Of a stretch of 64,000 nucleotides of DNA, positions 10,570-22,000 are shown piece after piece. The DNA is from Nectonema munidae. Taxonomy: Eukaryota > Nematomorpha > Nectonematoida > Nectonematidae. A model generated the notes under the pieces. The model did no database searches, was not told where the DNA came from, and was given only the letters and a program-made list of their open reading frames with translations. Within the stretch, counting starts at the first letter, position 1. Each line of letters starts with the position of its first letter. The stretch is taken from NCBI GenBank assembly GCA_030549495.1, contig JAUIRK010000127.1:186001-250000 (forward strand), given 5' to 3'. The position numbers and the translations under genes were made by a program.

Positions 10570-11830
10570 AAATATTTTTGAAGACAGTATCTAGAAGTAA
10601 ATCGTAAATCTGATTGAAGCTTTCAGATATTTTAAAACCATAAATGCCAAACCTGAGTCCAAAAATGAAACCAGCATCTTTCATTTGGCATAAAAACAGA
10701 TATTTTATTTAAATTTCAAAAATATTTCTGTAGACATTAGACGTAAATCGAACATTTGATTGACACTATCAGACATTTAAAAACTCTAAATGTAAAAACT
10801 GATTTCAGAAATAAAACTATCATGTTTGAATTGGTATAAGAACATATATTTCATGTAAAATTAAAGAGAATATTCTTAGATATAGTTTTTAGACATAAAC
10901 CGCGATTTGATTGACACTGGCAGTAAAACCTCTAAATGCGAAACTCCGTACAGAAATGAAACCATCATGATCAATTTGCTATAAAAATATATATTGCATG
11001 TAAAATTTGAATCAATTAATTTTGGAAAAAAATTTTAGAATTAAACGCAAATTTGATTGATACTTATAGGTATTTTCAAATTTAAACTGCAAATTAAGTC
11101 CATAAATGAAACTAGCATGGTTGATTTGTTATAAAAATATATATATTTCATATAAAATTTGAGATATATTTGAAAACAGTTTTCAAACTTAAACCGCATA
11201 TTTTATTGACGCTTGCAGATATTTTCAAAAAGCAAAAACTTAGCCCAGAAATGTAACTAGCATGATCGATTTGGTATAAAAACATATTTTTTATTTTAAA
11301 ATATGAATGAATGTTTTTGGAGACAATTTTTATAACTAAACCTCAATTTTGATTAAAACTTATAGGTATTTTCACATCCTAAATGTAATAAATAAATTCA
11401 GAAATGAAACCAACATGACCGATTTAGTATAAATGATATATTTTATGTAAAATTTGAACGAATGTTTTGGAGACAATTTTTGGAGACATTTTTTAGAAGT
11501 AAACCGCAAATATGATGAACACTTATAGGTATTTTTACATCCTGAATGTAAAAAATGAGTCCAGTAAAACCAACATGGCCGATTTAGTATAAAACATATA
11601 ATTTATGTAAAATTTGAAGGAAAGTTTTTGGAGACAATTTTTAGAAGTAAACCGCAAATTTGATTAACACTTATAGATATTTTCAAATCCTAAATGTAAA
11701 AAATGATTTCAGAAATGAAAGCATCATAGCCGATTTGGTATAAAACATATATTTTATGTAAAATTTGAAGGAATATTTTATTAGATATATTTCTGATAAT
11801 CAAAATTTTGATTGACATTTTCTAAAAAGT
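10570..11830. repeat. Second tandem array, about nine units of about 150 bp
   Basis: A block like GTAAACCGCAAATTTGATTG recurs near 10597, 10743, 10896, 11042, 11189, 11337, 11500, 11648 and 11800. Spacings are about 146-163 bp, mostly near 148. Each unit also has an AGAAATGAAACCAnCATG-like block and an AACATATATTTTATGTAAAA-like block. The unit sequence looks unrelated to the array at 8580-9390. Confidence 0.85.
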
Positions 11831-12358
11831 AGCCATGATTATTGGAAAAAATTAAATATATAAAATGTTATCCGTTCAAAACTGTATATAATTATAAATT
11901 TATGTCAAAATTTGCTGAAAATTTTAATTTTTTATTTTGATTGACAGTTTTAGACATGAAAACGTCATTCAACTATTATGAAAATGGTATCAAAAGATGC
12001 AGCTAGCGATTTTAGGAAAATTCACGAAATTTGAAAGGACGAAAAATTTTTTCAAGTTTTCCAACCTACTCGATCGAAAATCCTATGTAAATTTTTATTT
12101 TTTAGGCTTTCCTACTACCTATTTTAATTGTATCTATCCAACCCTTATAGAATGAAAAATTTCATGTTTTAAAGTGAAAAAAGCTTGTATGCAAAACTTG
12201 TTTACTCCAAAAATATTGTGAAAAAATGAAAAATAAAAAAAACATAATTATAATCTCAATCAAAGTATTTTCAGATTGCCACTTGATTTTGATTGACTTC
12301 ATTTCTTGCTTTCTTTTTACTCTTGTGTCATCTGCTGAATGAATCTTTCTCAACCATG

Positions 12359-14373
12359 TTATAACTGTATCTTTTGCCTTCCATTTTTTTTTAGCGGCAT
12401 GCCCATTAAATTTATCATCATCAGATTTGAGATGTTATGAACTGACAATCGGTTTCTTTTTTCGGAACATATATTGTTCATCATTAAAAAGCCTCTCTCT
12501 GCTTTCGCTCTACTAACAGCCACGACATTCAATATATTTTTAGCCCTTTTTATGCTCTCTGGTAAGTCGGATGCATGTAAAGTTTTCGTTTGAATTAATG
12601 AGTTTTCAATATAATCTCTATATTCATTGAGATCGATTCGATGACAAAAAAATCTTTCGAAATGAATGAGGCTTTCCTCGCCTTCTTTCCATGGAATTAT
12701 CACCATCTTCTCTTTTCATGGAGTATCTTCGATCTGCCATGAATTCGGATCCAAAAAAATATGAAAACTCGAGGATTTTGTGATCAATCTCAGTCGAACA
12801 AGATGATGCTTTGATAAAGTCATTGCTCATCCTACGCTTTTCAATGTTTTCAATCACTTTTTGAAGAAGATTTTGACGTGAAATTCTGACTATTTTAGAA
12901 TTTTCAACCCACTCAATTTCTTTCAACTCTTCCATAATTTTTTTTATCTGCTTCCTTTTCGTAAACACCCTTACTTTCAATTATCAAGTTAAAAGCTTTG
13001 ATCGATCTTTTAATGATGTTTATCTGCTTTTTGAATCGTTATATTTCTCGCTTGCAAACCGTTGGGCAATATTGAGATTTCTTGAAGAATATCAATCATC
13101 AAAGCCAAATCATAGAGAAAACTTTTGTTCGATAATCGTGATGTCACCCCCAAAAAGCCTTCGTTTGAAAAAAACTTATAAAGAGAAAGGTAGCTACGCC
13201 ATACAGCAATGGTAGTCTTCAAACTACAAGCTGCCCACATGGGACCCAAAACCCTACCTATTTTTAAAATTTTCTCCCCTAGCTCCGATGAAATTTTAAA
13301 AAGCTCATTTTGATTTTTGTTTGACTGATGAAAATTTTTATGGATCTTATCAATGAATATTTTAAAATGAATAACCTGCTTTACATCATTCACGGAGTCA
13401 TGTAGTACCAAGTGTAACCGGTGATTAAGGCAATGCTAAAGAACAATATTGGGAAAACCTTTTCTGAATCGAACACCTACGCCTGAATGACGTCCAAACA
13501 TGACACTAGCTCCATCTGAGCAAAACGCAACTAAATTTTCTCTCAAATAATCCTACCACCATTCTTTAAACTTGATAAAAGCGAGGAAAAAAAATTTTTC
13601 TGCATTGTTAGATATGGTGGAAACTTCGTCTACTATTATGCAAAATTTCAGTTTTTTTTCAATAATTTTGATGAAAACTTTTTTTAAGATTTGTCAAAAT
13701 GTGGTCAACAATCTTTACGGCCGTTTTACGAGAGTGAACCCTAACGCCCATTTGTACACTATTTATTTGTTGAAGCTCAACCAAATACTCGATATCAGAA
13801 AAGGGTCTGCAGTTTTTTGTCATAATGTAAACGGTATTAAAAACTTTGACTGTTGAGTCTAAAAACTTTTCATTGATTTTATCAAATTTTTCGCTAAGTG
13901 TGGTCTTCGAGACTTCAGTGCTTTTTTTAACACAAATTGAATGCGCCTCGGATGAAAAATGATCTAAATTTTTTTCCTCAAAGAAGTCTGACGAGAAGTT
14001 TATTTATTTCCAGATGGGTCAACGCTGCAACTGGCCCACTCGGAAGAAATGCGTAGTCCAGTGCCAAAGAGATTTACTTTTTGTCTTTTTGAACAATTTA
14101 GGCATCCTCGTTTTTTGTTTTGAATGATGAGCCCAATATATTTAGCTTTGAATGTGTTGAATTGGTCCTCACTCCAGCAATCTGGTAGAACTGGAAAAAT
14201 GGATCCAATGCGTTTGAAATTTCTGGAACTTCGTCAAAAATATATTCAACATTTGATTCTTGCTGAAAAGGTTGAGATACATATTTCATTCCATCAATTT
14301 CATCTTTTTTCGAGTTTTTATTCATGAAATGTATTATATTTTTTGTCTTTTCATAATAACTAGCAACTTTCAA
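12359..14373 (-). pseudogene. hAT transposase (KIAA1586-like), broken
   Basis: Pieces in N-to-C order on the minus strand are: 14098-14373; a degraded stretch to 13570; then FCSDGASVMFGRHSGVGVRF (about 13520-13460), which holds a catalytic-region Asp; then CLNHRLHLVL; then 13010-13411 with HFKIFIDKIHK and KIGRVLGPMWAACSL. The C-terminus at 12359-12706 is the dimerisation region with LNVVAVSRAKAERGFLMMNN and SEKRNRLSVHNISNLM. A TAG interrupts the stretch just before CLNHR, and frameshifts separate the other pieces. The closest relatives I recall are KIAA1586-like hAT proteins. Nonfunctional as it stands. Confidence 0.75.
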
Positions 14374-14399
14374 TACACTGAGTTTTCGAAAATTCTATG

Positions 14400-15223
14400 A
14401 AGCAACACGACTCTAAAATGCAAAAATGATTATAAATTAGTTTTGAAAAGTTTTCATTATACGAATTAAAATGAAAAATTAATTATCATAATTTTCTCAA
14501 TCGAAAATTTTTTCAAAATTTTTTTTTGAAATCCTGAAGGCAAAAGAAAATTTTGAAAAATTTTTTTTTGATTTTTTTGTAGTTTCGTCAAAATTTTAAA
14601 AGTAACTTCAAAAAGGTACATTTTAAATATGTTTCACCAATTTTAAAACTAAAGATATTCATACCAAAATTGAAAGAATTTGCAAAAACTATGAAAAGAG
14701 GTGATTTTTCGCAGTGATGTTGTATAAGGTAAAATTTAAAAACAGCAGTTCAAATGATATTCAGTGTTAGTTTCAGTTAAGAATTGAAAGGTCAAAGATT
14801 TTTTTTTCATTATTTGATTTCGAATATTTTCATGTCTGTGAAACATTCATATTACAAGTGATACTAATTTGGAATTTTGTTTTTTGAAAGACGATGAAAC
14901 AGTCTTTTCTGTTTATTGTGAAGTGTAATAAGAAGAACTTGGACAGAGGAGGCTGGGAAGTTTGCATGTGATGTATATGATTTTTTTCATAAGAATGTAC
15001 AAAATCAAAACTATATATTTAATCATAAACATAAAATAAACACATGCATTATACCGAAACGTTTCACACTTTTAATAATAAATAAAAATAATTAACGGAA
15101 TGAAAATAAAAATATATATTGGAAATTTTTAACTCTTTTGAGACTACTCGCTAAAAATTCAAATTTTTTTGAAACTACTCTATCGAGTAGGAGCGAACCG
15201 GCTGAATCCCACCACCGCCCCTG
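14400..15223. other. AT-rich terminal part of the large hAT element
   Basis: No frame is recognisable here. The stretch ends in the GC-richer hAT end at 15190-15223. Confidence 0.35.
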
Positions 15224-15232
15224 ACCTAATAG

Positions 15233-16400
15233 AGATAAGCGAGATAGGGCTAATTAGGTGATTTTATTTGCAAGGTATGCAAATTGATTCGGGTGTATTA
15301 GATCATTTTTGAGGATATAGTGGATTATGCGTTTTCGTAAGATTTTTTTAATGAATTTGTCTAAGGTTGGTAATAGAGAAATTAGTCTCCAGTTTTTGAT
15401 CGAATTGTGGTTGTGATTTGGTTATTTGGTAAGTAGGTAAGTTTGAGGCAAGCGTTAATTATATTAAGAAGGTGAGATTGTAATATGTGGTAAGTTTTCT
15501 TTACATGTTTAAAGGGAGATGAAGTAAATGTTGCTAGAAGATTTAATTTTAATTTAATGTATGGTTTTCTTTAGCTCTTTGATTGAGATTTCATTTAGTG
15601 AGTTAATGGTGTTATTTAGTAGATATGATTTTGTCTCAAGTCGAACAAGTGTATAGGTAATGTTGTCAGTTTCATTAGTGTCGGCAGGAAATAGAGGGCT
15701 GAGAGAAGGATGGATGATCTTTGTTGAATTTTGATTGTTTGAAAGATATATTTTTTGTGTGTAAGTTTGTTGATTATTGACCATGGGTTGTTGGTGTGTG
15801 GTTGGAAAATTTTTTTCAGGTTTGTTTTTGGCTTTCTTGATTTCTATCTGGCATTGAGTTTTGAAGAAAAAGTAATGTTGAATGTTACTGTGAGAGTTTG
15901 TTTTCATTAAATTTTTTAGAGATTTTATGTATTTGCTGCTTAAGGTTGTTTAGGGTACAGTTCCAAAAATGGGTGTGTTGTCTTTTAGAAAGTAGGTTGG
16001 AGTCGGGACGTTAATGCTTGCTGTGATCGATTTGTTAATTTGAAGAGAAGATAGTTCGAGATTGCTTGTTCTATCTGTGGTAAAGGTGGGGCTTTTTAGT
16101 ATAGATTTAAGATTGTGAAAGTATTTATCTTTTAAAGATTGTGTCCAAAATATTTGTTTACCATAATTTGAAATATTATTTATGAGTGGTCGGAGGCGAA
16201 TGGGATGTCTAAGATGCGTAAGTTGTAAATTATGCTTGTCGTTTCTTTGAAAATGATGGTTTAATGATTTTGTGATCGGTAAATATTGTTTAGATGCAGT
16301 CGTCTCATGGTTGAGGATTTATCAATATCGGTTATTGTGAGATGCTATGATTTCAAGTATGAGTGAACTCCGTATATTTTGTTTTATCTCACAGAGGTAG
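15233..16400 (-). pseudogene. LINE fragment: linker and first reverse transcriptase blocks
   Basis: Minus-strand translation near 15400-15260 gives KNWRLISLLPTLDKFIKKIL and later HYILKNDLIHPNQFAYLANK, the RPISLL and QFGF-type blocks of Jockey-like reverse transcriptase. The 117-codon frame at 15554-15907 (SLNEISIKELKKTIH) is the linker before the RT. Further upstream, to about 16400, fragments such as DIPFASDH suggest the end of the endonuclease. Several stops and shifts are present. The RT continues at 8480-7655 across the inserted hAT. Confidence 0.65.
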
Positions 16401-17000
16401 GATCTTCCATTTAGGACCGTGGATATAAATATGTAGTGATTAATGTTTATGTTATATTTGATTAAGTATTTAATCAATATAAATATAATTAATATATAAA
16501 TATATAAATCAAAATCTGTTATTAAGTATGGGGTGATTTGAGGAAGATTGGGAGCAGAGGGAGCAAAAGGGTAAGGTAATGAATCTCCTGCGTTAGAGAA
16601 TAAGTGTGAAGAGGTTGTTTGAACAAGAGTGGTGATATAGTAGTGTATTGGTAATCCATCGTTTTATTAATATACATGGTGAATATTCTTTTAATGTGGG
16701 TATGTGTTGGAGTATGTCTTTAAATTTTTAGTGTAAAATGTCAATGTATGGTTCGTTTATCGAAATTATGTCATGAGTATGTGAGTGTAAGATATCGTGA
16801 AGGCTGTCCGAAACAGTTTTTGAATGATTTAGATTTAAATGTAGGGTATACTACAATCAAATTTCTAATAGTTTCTTTGAGTATTATTACATGTCAAGGT
16901 TTAAATTTTTATCTGGTATTATATCGAATTATATCCATTAGTTTCTTTGTCGGTATTAAATCGATGTTATAATATTTGAAGTTTGTGTTTTAAAAGTGTT
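16401..17000. other. AT-rich DNA, no recognisable gene
   Basis: It includes a short ATATAA-rich stretch at 16480-16510. The 74-codon frame at 16748 resembles no family I know. Confidence 0.35.
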
Positions 17001-17004
17001 TTTA

Positions 17005-17222
17005 TCATCAAGAATTTAATGTCATTTTGAAAATTTTATTTTGAGAATTTTTTCCTTTTGTTACTTCCTGCAATTTAGTTAAAAGAACAAAATCTTTTCC
17101 TATGTACTTATTTTTAAATTTATTGCATGCAAATTATGATGAACGTCTTTTGAGTTGCAGGAGCCAATAAAAAGAAAAAATTTCAATTATTTTTCAAAAT
17201 GACATTAAGTTCTGGATGATAT
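17005..17222. repeat. Imperfect palindrome, possible foldback MITE
   Basis: Left arm 17005-17076 and right arm 17152-17222 are inverted copies. Shared blocks include TTAATGTCATTTTGAAAA and CCTGCAA, with weaker similarity continuing outward into flanking TGTTTTAAAA-like sequence. The centre lies near a TTGCATGCAA. No target duplication was identified, so mobility is inferred only from the structure. Confidence 0.55.
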
Positions 17223-18973
17223 CACGTATATTTTAAACAGCTTAGATCTTGGATGGGAAAATATTGTTAGCTTCTTTGGAATTTTTGTAAAGAAATAACC
17301 TCTTTTCCAAAAAGGTTTGGCAAAAATAATTTTCCTATCTATCCAACGACGAAACTCCGGTTTATGAACCAATCGTGCTAAGCAAATGGAGGACAACCAA
17401 CTGTTGAACAACAAACATGACAAGAACTTGCTCCTGATAACTTACAAAAGGATCCTAAACCTCGTTCTGGCAACTCTGTTTGAAAAGAATCCAAGGGTTT
17501 TAATTAAGACAAATTTGAGTGGCAGTTATTTTTTCTTTAGCCACATTTTATCTTCAAATTTAATAATGGCGCTGCTATACAATTTAAAAGAAAGAAAGGT
17601 GACAAGAATTTTAAAAAATGAGTTTTCTCCCAAAGTTATATCTTCCAACTCTTTCTTTTCATTTCAAAAGATCAGAGGTCTGCTGCCTAATCAATAGTTA
17701 TTCCTAAGAAAGTAATTCTTGAGTTATTGACTCAATGGAAAATTTCGGCCTTTTCTAAAGGGCTCATTATTTCTCCTTTCTTTTTTGTGCCGAAAATCAA
17801 TAATAGTGAAGTTTTGATTTGAAAGATATCCTTTATAAGAGAGTTATTAGAGAGTCCTCCATGCAAATTAAGGCATGTGTGAAAGTTATGTAAGATCCTT
17901 AAACATTTCGTGTGGGCGATCAAGGTAGATTTAAGGGACGCCTTTTTACTCAGCTGGAGGCTGTCTTTGATTTTCTGGAGCATTATTATTGTCCTCATTA
18001 CCTTCAGGATCAGATTCATTTAACGGAGTGACTTACTTTATACGAAACGTTCGCCGAAAGAAATGAGATCAGACACAGGCACGTACGAGACCGTAAAATG
18101 GAGCCAAGTCGAATAGTACATACAGCTAGTTATGCAGAAGTACTGTTCTCAACCATTGTAACACTCATAAAAGCAGCTGAGTAGTTTAGTGAGATCAGAA
18201 AAATGAAGAAAAAAGTGAAAAGGAATTTTTCCAAGTTTTTCTGAAATTTGTCTAAAAACTTACAGAAGGGTAATTTATTTAGTTATAAAATACAATTATA
18301 TTTCAAAAATTAATATCTCGTTTTATACAACTTATTCAAAATTATCTCGGATATTCGACAAATTGCTTACATCTCATATTACACAATAAAAATTTATATA
18401 CTAAACCTAACCTTATAGTAGAACATTACCGTCAAACCACATCACAAAATTTTATCCAATCATTTTCTGTTCGTATGACTAAATTAAGTCTTTCTAAAGT
18501 TATTTAAATTTTTAGATAAAATTAATATATGTATCTAATTTTACATATTAAACAAAACTCTAAATATTCCTCTACAAACAAACTATATTTTAATCTTGTA
18601 TTTTGATGCCTAAGTCTGATTAGATATCATTTTATTTTCTTATTCTATATTTAAAATTAAATATTGTTTAAAAAAATCTAATATTTAAAATTATATTTTG
18701 AAAAATTCCTCTAATATGACTATTTCAAGTATTTGTTCAGTTATGCAAGATTATTTATCTTTTGGATTCGATATCGACGACTAAAAAAATACTAAATTCT
18801 TATATTTTTCAAATCATTTGTAATAAAATTAATTATAATTAATTTTTACAAAATATCCTTTTCAAATAAATTTAAATACATATTTTTTATTCTTCTGAAA
18901 TTTTTTACAGAATTTTGAAAAATATTTTTTTGTTAAAATTTTTTTTAATTTTCAATGTCTGTAATTATTTAAA
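17223..18973. other. Region upstream of SREK1, no gene assigned
   Basis: Frames at 17205-17423 (-), 17386-17697 (+) and 17732-18019 (-) match nothing I recognise. The less AT-rich stretch at 18050-18180 could be a 5' noncoding exon or promoter of the gene starting at 18974, but no TATA box or initiator stands out. Confidence 0.3.
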
Positions 18974-19092
18974 ATGGTCAAATATACTAATATTATTTGT
19001 GTGAAAAATATATCAAACTCAGTATCTGAATTTGAATTTAAGACTCTTTTTGAACACTTAGGAGCAATTAAAGAAGTCAAGCTTTATCATAA
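18974..19092 (+). CDS. SREK1: SREK1 exon 1: first half of RRM1
   Basis: Starts MVKYTNIICVKNISNSVSEF, followed by FKTLFEHLGAIKEVKLYHK, matching the vertebrate NLSSAVTSEQMRTLF..LGEIEELRLY region. The donor is GTATAT and the exon ends in phase 2. The ATG is the first in frame. Confidence 0.85.
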
Positions 19093-22000
19093 GTATATTT
19101 TAGATTTTATTAATATAATATTGGAAATAAATGTCTTCTTTTAGTTTTTATTCGCATTTTTTTTACCTTCTTTTCAGATTATCTAATTGTAATCTTTACC
19201 ATAAATAGAGGTATAAGACAATAATCAATGTAAATATTCTTAAGTTAAGATTTTAAGACATGTTATAATATATTTTTAATACTACTAAAGTTTAGTATGA
19301 GATTAATTTTTTTGTCTAAAAAATATTATATATAAATCCTAAACAGTCTAAAACTTAAAAATATAAATCTGGCTAAAATTGGTCATTAATTTTCTATTTT
19401 TTATCTCGTTAGTCGTCACCAAGGTTTCTATTAAAATATCTAGAAATATTTCCTTCGTAATTAGATTTAAAACTATAATTTTTATGTATTCCTTAGGGCA
19501 ATACCTCGTATTTTTATGACAGAACCACTATTCTCACTCAGTCAATTTTATAAAAATAGGGTAAACATGTACTTTAGCGCGGTAAATTAAAAAATTCTAT
19601 ATATCCAAAAAAAAGCTTTATTGTAAAATAATATACGAGGCTCTAACCAAGATACACTTCTCTAATAGAGATAACAATATTATTAAATAGTTTATTGTAG
19701 TCAGGAAAACGAGAACGCCACATGAATTCAAAAAGCTGTCCACCAAATAAAGGTTCACTCGTTCCAAACTGGCGTCTTAATTTCCTTTTAGCGCGCATCC
19801 ACATATTTTCAATGCGATTCGTATAGATGCTGGGGTCATGGGGATCAACAAAATTTAAGCTGTGGTTTACAGCGTCATGTGTATATAACCCCTGACCCCT
19901 TTGTTCAATTGTGGCATAACTTGCCCAACTGTCACTTATTACTCGAGTTCCTGACAGAATCCACTCTTGTATTAGAGGATAAAGAGTATCAGTCTTTCTA
20001 TTTGCCACTGCCACGAGAAAGCAATTTCCGGATTCTCGTTCCACACCACCAAATACCCACTGTCCATCTCTATAGCGACCACGGTGATATTTCCTGTGGA
20101 AATATTTTGTTTCGTCTATTTCCACCTCTTTTGCTGTAAAATCTTCATTCAGACCGCCTATCTGCTGATTATTCACTAACAACCAGTGCTCACACACCTC
20201 ACGTAAAAAAATAGACCAGTCTGTCATTGTATGTGATGATAATCCACCCAATTCTCGTGAAATATATTTCAGACAAGAATCATATACCCATAAGTAAATA
20301 AAGTGTACAATGGTACTTAATTCCAGATGACTTCCATCAAGAAACGATCCTTCACGAATGCTTTTCGTTCGTCTACATGGCTTCCTACATTCCCACCGAT
20401 ATCTGTCAATAGATGGAGCATAGTTGACAAACGCCATTTCATTGTTACATTGTTCGCAATGGAAGTTATTTCGAATAAGTCCCATTCGAGCACAAAATAA
20501 CACCCACTCACGCTTTTCACTAAGCTCAAACAAAGTCTGGCGTATAAAGTCCATATATCGTAGATCAGCAGTTCCTAAAACATTCTCAACGATTAAATTC
20601 GGTGCACGAGGTCTACCTGCCATCTTTTATTTTAAATTTTTCTTAAATTTGAAGAAATAAAATATAAAAATAAAAAAATATATTTTTTTAATTTACCGCG
20701 CTAAAGTACATGTTTACCAAAAATAGGTTTTGGAAGGTTTGGGTGTATATTAAAAAAAGTTTTTCATTTTTCGTATATTAGAACTGAATTTTGTTTTAAA
20801 GTTTTTGTCATTGAATCAAGTCGATACCTTCAATGTATTGATTCCGATGATCATAGTAAATATTTTCTGATAATGCTAGAGGCACACATATTCTCAAAAT
20901 TTTTGAGGGGGTGAACTTTTATTTTATAATTTTCAAAATTAATTATAAAAGAATTTTTGTCGAAACACTCCACATGATAGAGGTAAGGCAAAAACAAACT
21001 TATAATTCTTTATGTCTGCTATTATTTTTACACTCATATTTGGATGAATACATTCTCGCTTTTATTTCGTCTCTAATCAGTTGAATAATGGTCTGGGCTA
21101 GAACAGATTTTTCACATGATCGTGAAGACAAATAATGTAGATATTTGTAGCTTTTCATAAACCCAATATGTATTTATCTGAAAATAGGATTTATAACTAT
21201 TATGAGCTTGATAAATCCATGCCATTTATCACAGTTCTATCAAAATCAGCAGTTTTATTATGCCAAGAAATTTCAAATTAAATAAATATGATACTTTAAA
21301 AATTTTTTTAAATAATTTATGTTTTTGTCAGAAATGGACCCTTCCCAAAAGAAACTGGATATAAAATTGAATAAATAAAAGAGGTTACGCGTGATCTTAT
21401 TTGCTTGATTCCCATTAGGACATGTAGAGACAGTGATCACTATTCACTGCATATAATAAAGCCTCTATCTTTCCCTATTGTTTTTCACTGGTCATTTAAA
21501 CCGATGTTCACTGCGTACTAAAAAGCCATATCGCTAGAAATGTTGTACTCTAACCATATGAGGGTTTTATACTCTGACTAAAAACGTCTCTTTAGTAAAC
21601 ATATGGTAACAGAATTCTTGTTAGAGTGGATTCAGGTTTTGCTGTTCAAGGTCTAACATTCCTCTGTCTTCTAAAGAACGATGGGGCAATGTAATTTTTC
21701 GATAACTTCACTTCAAAACTTGTAGAATTTTGGCCTTGTGCTATAAATTTTCAAGGGAACCTTTTTATATTGGACCTCAAAAACAACATATTTTATCCTA
21801 GAAAAGCAGGCGAAAGTTTAAACTATTAAATCATATCTGCGTCATTTACGATTACGGTGGGATCAAATGAGTTAAAGGGTACAGACCGATAATTTGTTCC
21901 GCCACTGTCCGCTATATTTTGCTTTTCTAAGAATCCCGTTTGGAGATGCATATAAAATAAGAAAACGTTAATAAGTATTTTCACTATGAATTTTTACACC

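Larger units (their letters stand above)
8502..15223 (-). mobile_element. Large hAT element with satellite arrays, inserted in a LINE
   Basis: The left end reads GTGCTGGGCTAAATTTG after 8501. The right end, inverted, reads CAGGGGCGGTGGTGGGA from 15223. Both resemble hAT ends, although the two ends match each other poorly. Flanks TAATAGGG/TATTAGGT (minus strand) agree at 6 of 8 positions, an imperfect target duplication. Inside are a broken hAT transposase (12359-14373) and two tandem arrays (8580-9390, 10570-11830). LINE reverse transcriptase sequence stops at one edge and resumes at the other, the strongest support for these limits. Confidence 0.65.
19560..20718 (-). mobile_element. Whole-looking Merlin DNA transposon in SREK1 intron 1
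   Basis: The element is 1159 bp. Terminal inverted repeats of at least 32 bp start GGTAAACATGTACTTTAGCG and match exactly at both ends. AAAAATAG flanks it on both sides (19552-19559 and 20719-20726), a perfect 8-bp target duplication typical of Merlin. It holds one long transposase frame on the minus strand, antisense to the host gene. Exact ends, exact duplication and an open frame all suggest recent insertion. Confidence 0.95.

Noticed and set aside
17205-18019. Three small overlapping frames upstream of SREK1
   Set aside because: No recognisable family and no splice-consistent model; left as unexplained DNA.
17940-18030. Minus-strand tail NESDPEGNEDNNNAPENQRQ then a stop, looking like an acidic C-terminus
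   Set aside because: No acceptor in frame and no coding trace upstream could be found; composition alone is not enough.
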